From the NCBI GenBank assembly GCA_019751475.1, contig JAIENH010000064.1, positions 1 to 6,640 of the forward strand: DNA of 6,640 bases, written 5' to 3'. This DNA is from Cyclobacteriaceae bacterium (GTDB lineage Bacteria; Bacteroidota; Bacteroidia; Cytophagales; Cyclobacteriaceae). Below are positions 5,101-6,640 of this stretch, piece by piece. The position numbers and the translations under genes were made by a program. A model generated the notes under the pieces. That model saw nothing but the letters and a program-made list of their open reading frames with translations, had not been told where the DNA came from and searched no databases. Position 1 is the first letter of the stretch. Each line of letters starts with the position of its first letter.

Positions 5101-5844
5101 ATGAAACAAATTGTCTACCTGCTACTCCTAGTGGCAGCCACTTTCTCTGCATCTGCCCAGCAAAATCTTTTCAATGTCCCTTCAGGGGATATGACGCCTG
5201 CGAGGGAAGGTTTCTACCAGCACCAAATCAACATTTACTCCTGGCAAGCACAAGAATCAAAAGTGCACCTTACCTACGGGCTTGGGAAAAAGTGGGACAT
5301 TGGGGTGAATTTTGTTGATCTTCCTCTGAAGTGGAACAACGGCCTTCGCCTGGGTAGAAATGACGATCCTTTTAATAAGCCATTGTACCCCGTATTGATG
5401 TTCACTGCCCAAAAGCAATGGATTCTTTCTGAAAAATGGGATGTAAATATTGGAACGCAAGCAGGTCCGAACCTCGCCTCTGGCGGCTCTACGAGTTTGG
5501 CGTATTGGAATTACGCTGGTGCTCGCTATCACTTCCCGAAATCATTGGGCTTTGTAATCGGAGGTATTTACCAAAGCACTCCTTCCTATATTGGTGGCAA
5601 CCAGGAACAGGTTGGCTACTGGTTTGGATACGAGTATCATCTCAACCACCGGTGGCAGCTGATGGGCGATTTAGTCTCAGGTCAAAATAAAAAATCAAAT
5701 GCAACATTCGGCATCGTGTATAACCTGAGCGATAAAGTGCAGTTGTGCTTTGCGCGGTTGTTTTCGTTTCCCAACCAAACACTTGCCTCCGGATTTGTTT
5801 TTGAGCTAAACGTATTTACCTACAAATACAACAACGGTCATTGA
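5101..5844 (+). CDS. Probable outer-membrane beta-barrel protein (247 aa)
   Basis: Residues 1-19 are a signal peptide (MKQIVYLLLLVAATFSASA|QQ). The mature protein has no long hydrophobic helix and consists of alternating, aromatic-rich strands such as WDIGVNFV, WDVNIGTQAG, LGFVIGGIYQ, YWFGYEYHL, NATFGIVYNL and SGFVFELNVFTYKY. Short tight turns recur between paired strands: LGKKWD (61-66), LSEKWD (109-114), FPKSLG (145-150), LNHRWQ (181-186) and LSDKVQ (209-214). This pattern fits a barrel of roughly ten to twelve strands in the outer membrane, with these turns facing the periplasm. No specific family or ligand can be assigned. It has its own promoter-like box right after a terminator and ends 40 bp before pheT, which has its own box. 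A surface or transport role is inference only. Confidence 0.75.
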   Translation: MKQIVYLLLLVAATFSASAQQNLFNVPSGDMTPAREGFYQHQINIYSWQAQESKVHLTYGLGKKWDIGVNFVDLPLKWNNGLRLGRNDDPFNKPLYPVLMFTAQKQWILSEKWDVNIGTQAGPNLASGGSTSLAYWNYAGARYHFPKSLGFVIGGIYQSTPSYIGGNQEQVGYWFGYEYHLNHRWQLMGDLVSGQNKKSNATFGIVYNLSDKVQLCFARLFSFPNQTLASGFVFELNVFTYKYNNGH

Positions 5845-5858
5845 TTTGATATAAACGT

Positions 5859-5866
5859 TATATTTG
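5859..5866 (+). promoter_or_regulatory. -7 promoter box (TAnnTTTG) of pheT
   Basis: TATATTTG is a full consensus match and lies 18 bp before ATG 5885. It partly overlaps a perfect 6-bp inverted repeat with a 3-bp spacer (ATATAA 5849-5854, TTATAT 5858-5863). No -33 TTTG at the normal 19-21 bp distance was seen. Confidence 0.5.
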
Positions 5867-5884
5867 GGGCCATTTTTCGCTCCA

Positions 5885-6640
5885 ATGACCATCTCGTACG
5901 CCTGGCTTAAAGAATACATTGACATACCGGAATCTCCGGACGAAATAGCAAAGACACTCACCGACACCGGTCTTGAAGTAGAAAGTGTTCACGCGCATGA
6001 GTCGGTAAGAGGCGGCCTCAAGGGTTTAGTAATCGGTGAAGTTCTTACCTGCCAGAAACACCCGAATGCAGATAAGCTCTCGCTCACTACAGTCGATGTT
6101 GGCCAAAGCAAACCTCTTTCTATCGTTTGTGGTGCGCCCAACGTAGCGGCCGGCCAAAGAGTGGTGGTGGCCTTGATGGGTACCACCGTTCATCCTGTCA
6201 AAGGAGAACCCTTCACCATCAAAGCGGCTAAAATTCGTGGTGAGCAAAGTGAAGGCATGATCTGTGCTGAAGATGAAATTGGGTTGAGCGAAAGTCATGC
6301 AGGCATCATTGTGCTCAATACAAAAGTTGCCAATGGCACCCTTGCATCCGACTACTATCAAATACAATCAGACAGCATCATTGAAATTGGGTTGACCCCC
6401 AACCGGGCCGATGCAGCCTCTCATATCGGTGTTGCTCGCGATATTAAAGCAGCAAAAAATCGCCCTATTCGCTGGCCGTCTGTTGAATCTTTTAACGTTG
6501 ATAATAACAAGCTTCCCATTTCCGTCACGGTAGAAAATACCGCTGCGTGTCCTCGGTACTCCGGGCTTACCCTTTCAGAGATTACGGTTCAAGAATCACC
6601 CGCGTGGCTGAAAAATAGATTGCAAGCCATTGGCCTCACC
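5885..6640 (+). CDS. pheT: Phenylalanine-tRNA ligase beta subunit, N-terminal 252 residues
   Basis: This is the beta chain of the cytoplasmic (alpha-beta)2 enzyme that charges tRNA-Phe; the beta chain binds tRNA and edits mischarged Tyr-tRNA. The frame is open to the window end, so about the first third of a protein of roughly 800 aa is present. It starts MTISYAWLKEYIDIP (B1 domain). An EMAP/OB-fold tRNA-binding domain follows at about 44-155, with GEVLTCQKHPNADKL, VCGAPNVAAGQ and KIRGEQSEGMICAEDEIGL. Next come LTPNRADAASHIGVARDI (170-187) and the start of the B3/B4 editing domain (CPRYSGLTLSEI; SPAWLKNRLQAIGLT). The start is fixed by the conserved N-terminus at ATG 5885. There is no Shine-Dalgarno sequence. 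pheS is not adjacent upstream, so the two chains are encoded at separate places unless pheS lies beyond the window. Confidence 0.95.
   Translation, partial: MTISYAWLKEYIDIPESPDEIAKTLTDTGLEVESVHAHESVRGGLKGLVIGEVLTCQKHPNADKLSLTTVDVGQSKPLSIVCGAPNVAAGQRVVVALMGTTVHPVKGEPFTIKAAKIRGEQSEGMICAEDEIGLSESHAGIIVLNTKVANGTLASDYYQIQSDSIIEIGLTPNRADAASHIGVARDIKAAKNRPIRWPSVESFNVDNNKLPISVTVENTAACPRYSGLTLSEITVQESPAWLKNRLQAIGLT

Noticed and set aside
5257..5690. Alternative frames inside the beta-barrel gene (minus 5257-5532, plus 5436-5690)
   Set aside because: The 247-aa frame has a signal peptide and beta-barrel pattern; these are shadows.
5989..6367. Minus-strand frames opposite pheT
   Set aside because: They are antisense to unmistakable PheT sequence.
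1..6640. CRISPR array, tRNA, rRNA, insertion sequence or attachment site
   Set aside because: No regularly spaced repeats, cloverleaf, transposase or long terminal repeats were seen on reading both strands.

Overview
The window looks like a piece of a Bacteroidota chromosome, probably order Cytophagales. The evidence is: a DnaX N-terminus beginning MENFVVSARKYRP and a tau tail ending in GLDWDY, both as I recall them from that group; several promoters resembling the Bacteroidota -7 box TAnnTTTG placed very close to start codons; almost no Shine-Dalgarno sequences; and secreted proteins whose signal peptides end in A|QQ. No tRNA, rRNA, insertion sequence, prophage or CRISPR array was seen. The assignment rests on reading alone.

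Left part, minus strand (1-2508): a secreted GH78 alpha-L-rhamnosidase (121-2508) is followed after 13 bp by the start of a GGQ-motif peptidyl-tRNA hydrolase of the ArfB/YaeJ type, cut by the window edge. The two genes may be cotranscribed. The rhamnosidase diverges from dnaX across a 111-bp intergenic region that holds a promoter-like box for each gene and a DnaA-box-like 9-mer.

Centre, plus strand (2620-4297): dnaX, the gamma/tau subunit of the DNA polymerase III clamp loader. The main observation of the window is here. The zero frame encodes a 372-aa gamma-sized protein that stops at TGA 2 nt after a run of nine A. The tau-specific C-terminal region continues in the +1 frame to 4297. Losing one A, or gaining two, would give a full tau of about 558-559 aa. 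The break lies just after clamp-loader domain III, where gamma forms end in other bacteria, so transcriptional slippage or ribosomal frameshifting is plausible. A homopolymer sequence error is the main alternative. This DnaX also lacks the usual four-cysteine zinc module.

Right part, plus strand (4298-6640): a patch of small genes of unknown function (93 aa secreted, 46 aa with one membrane segment, 55 aa basic helical) ends in a strong intrinsic terminator whose T-tract doubles as the -7 box of the next gene. That gene encodes a 247-aa probable outer-membrane beta-barrel protein. It is followed by pheT (phenylalanyl-tRNA synthetase beta chain), which runs off the window. Apart from the shared housekeeping theme (replication, translation, ribosome rescue), the sequence shows no common pathway joining these genes.
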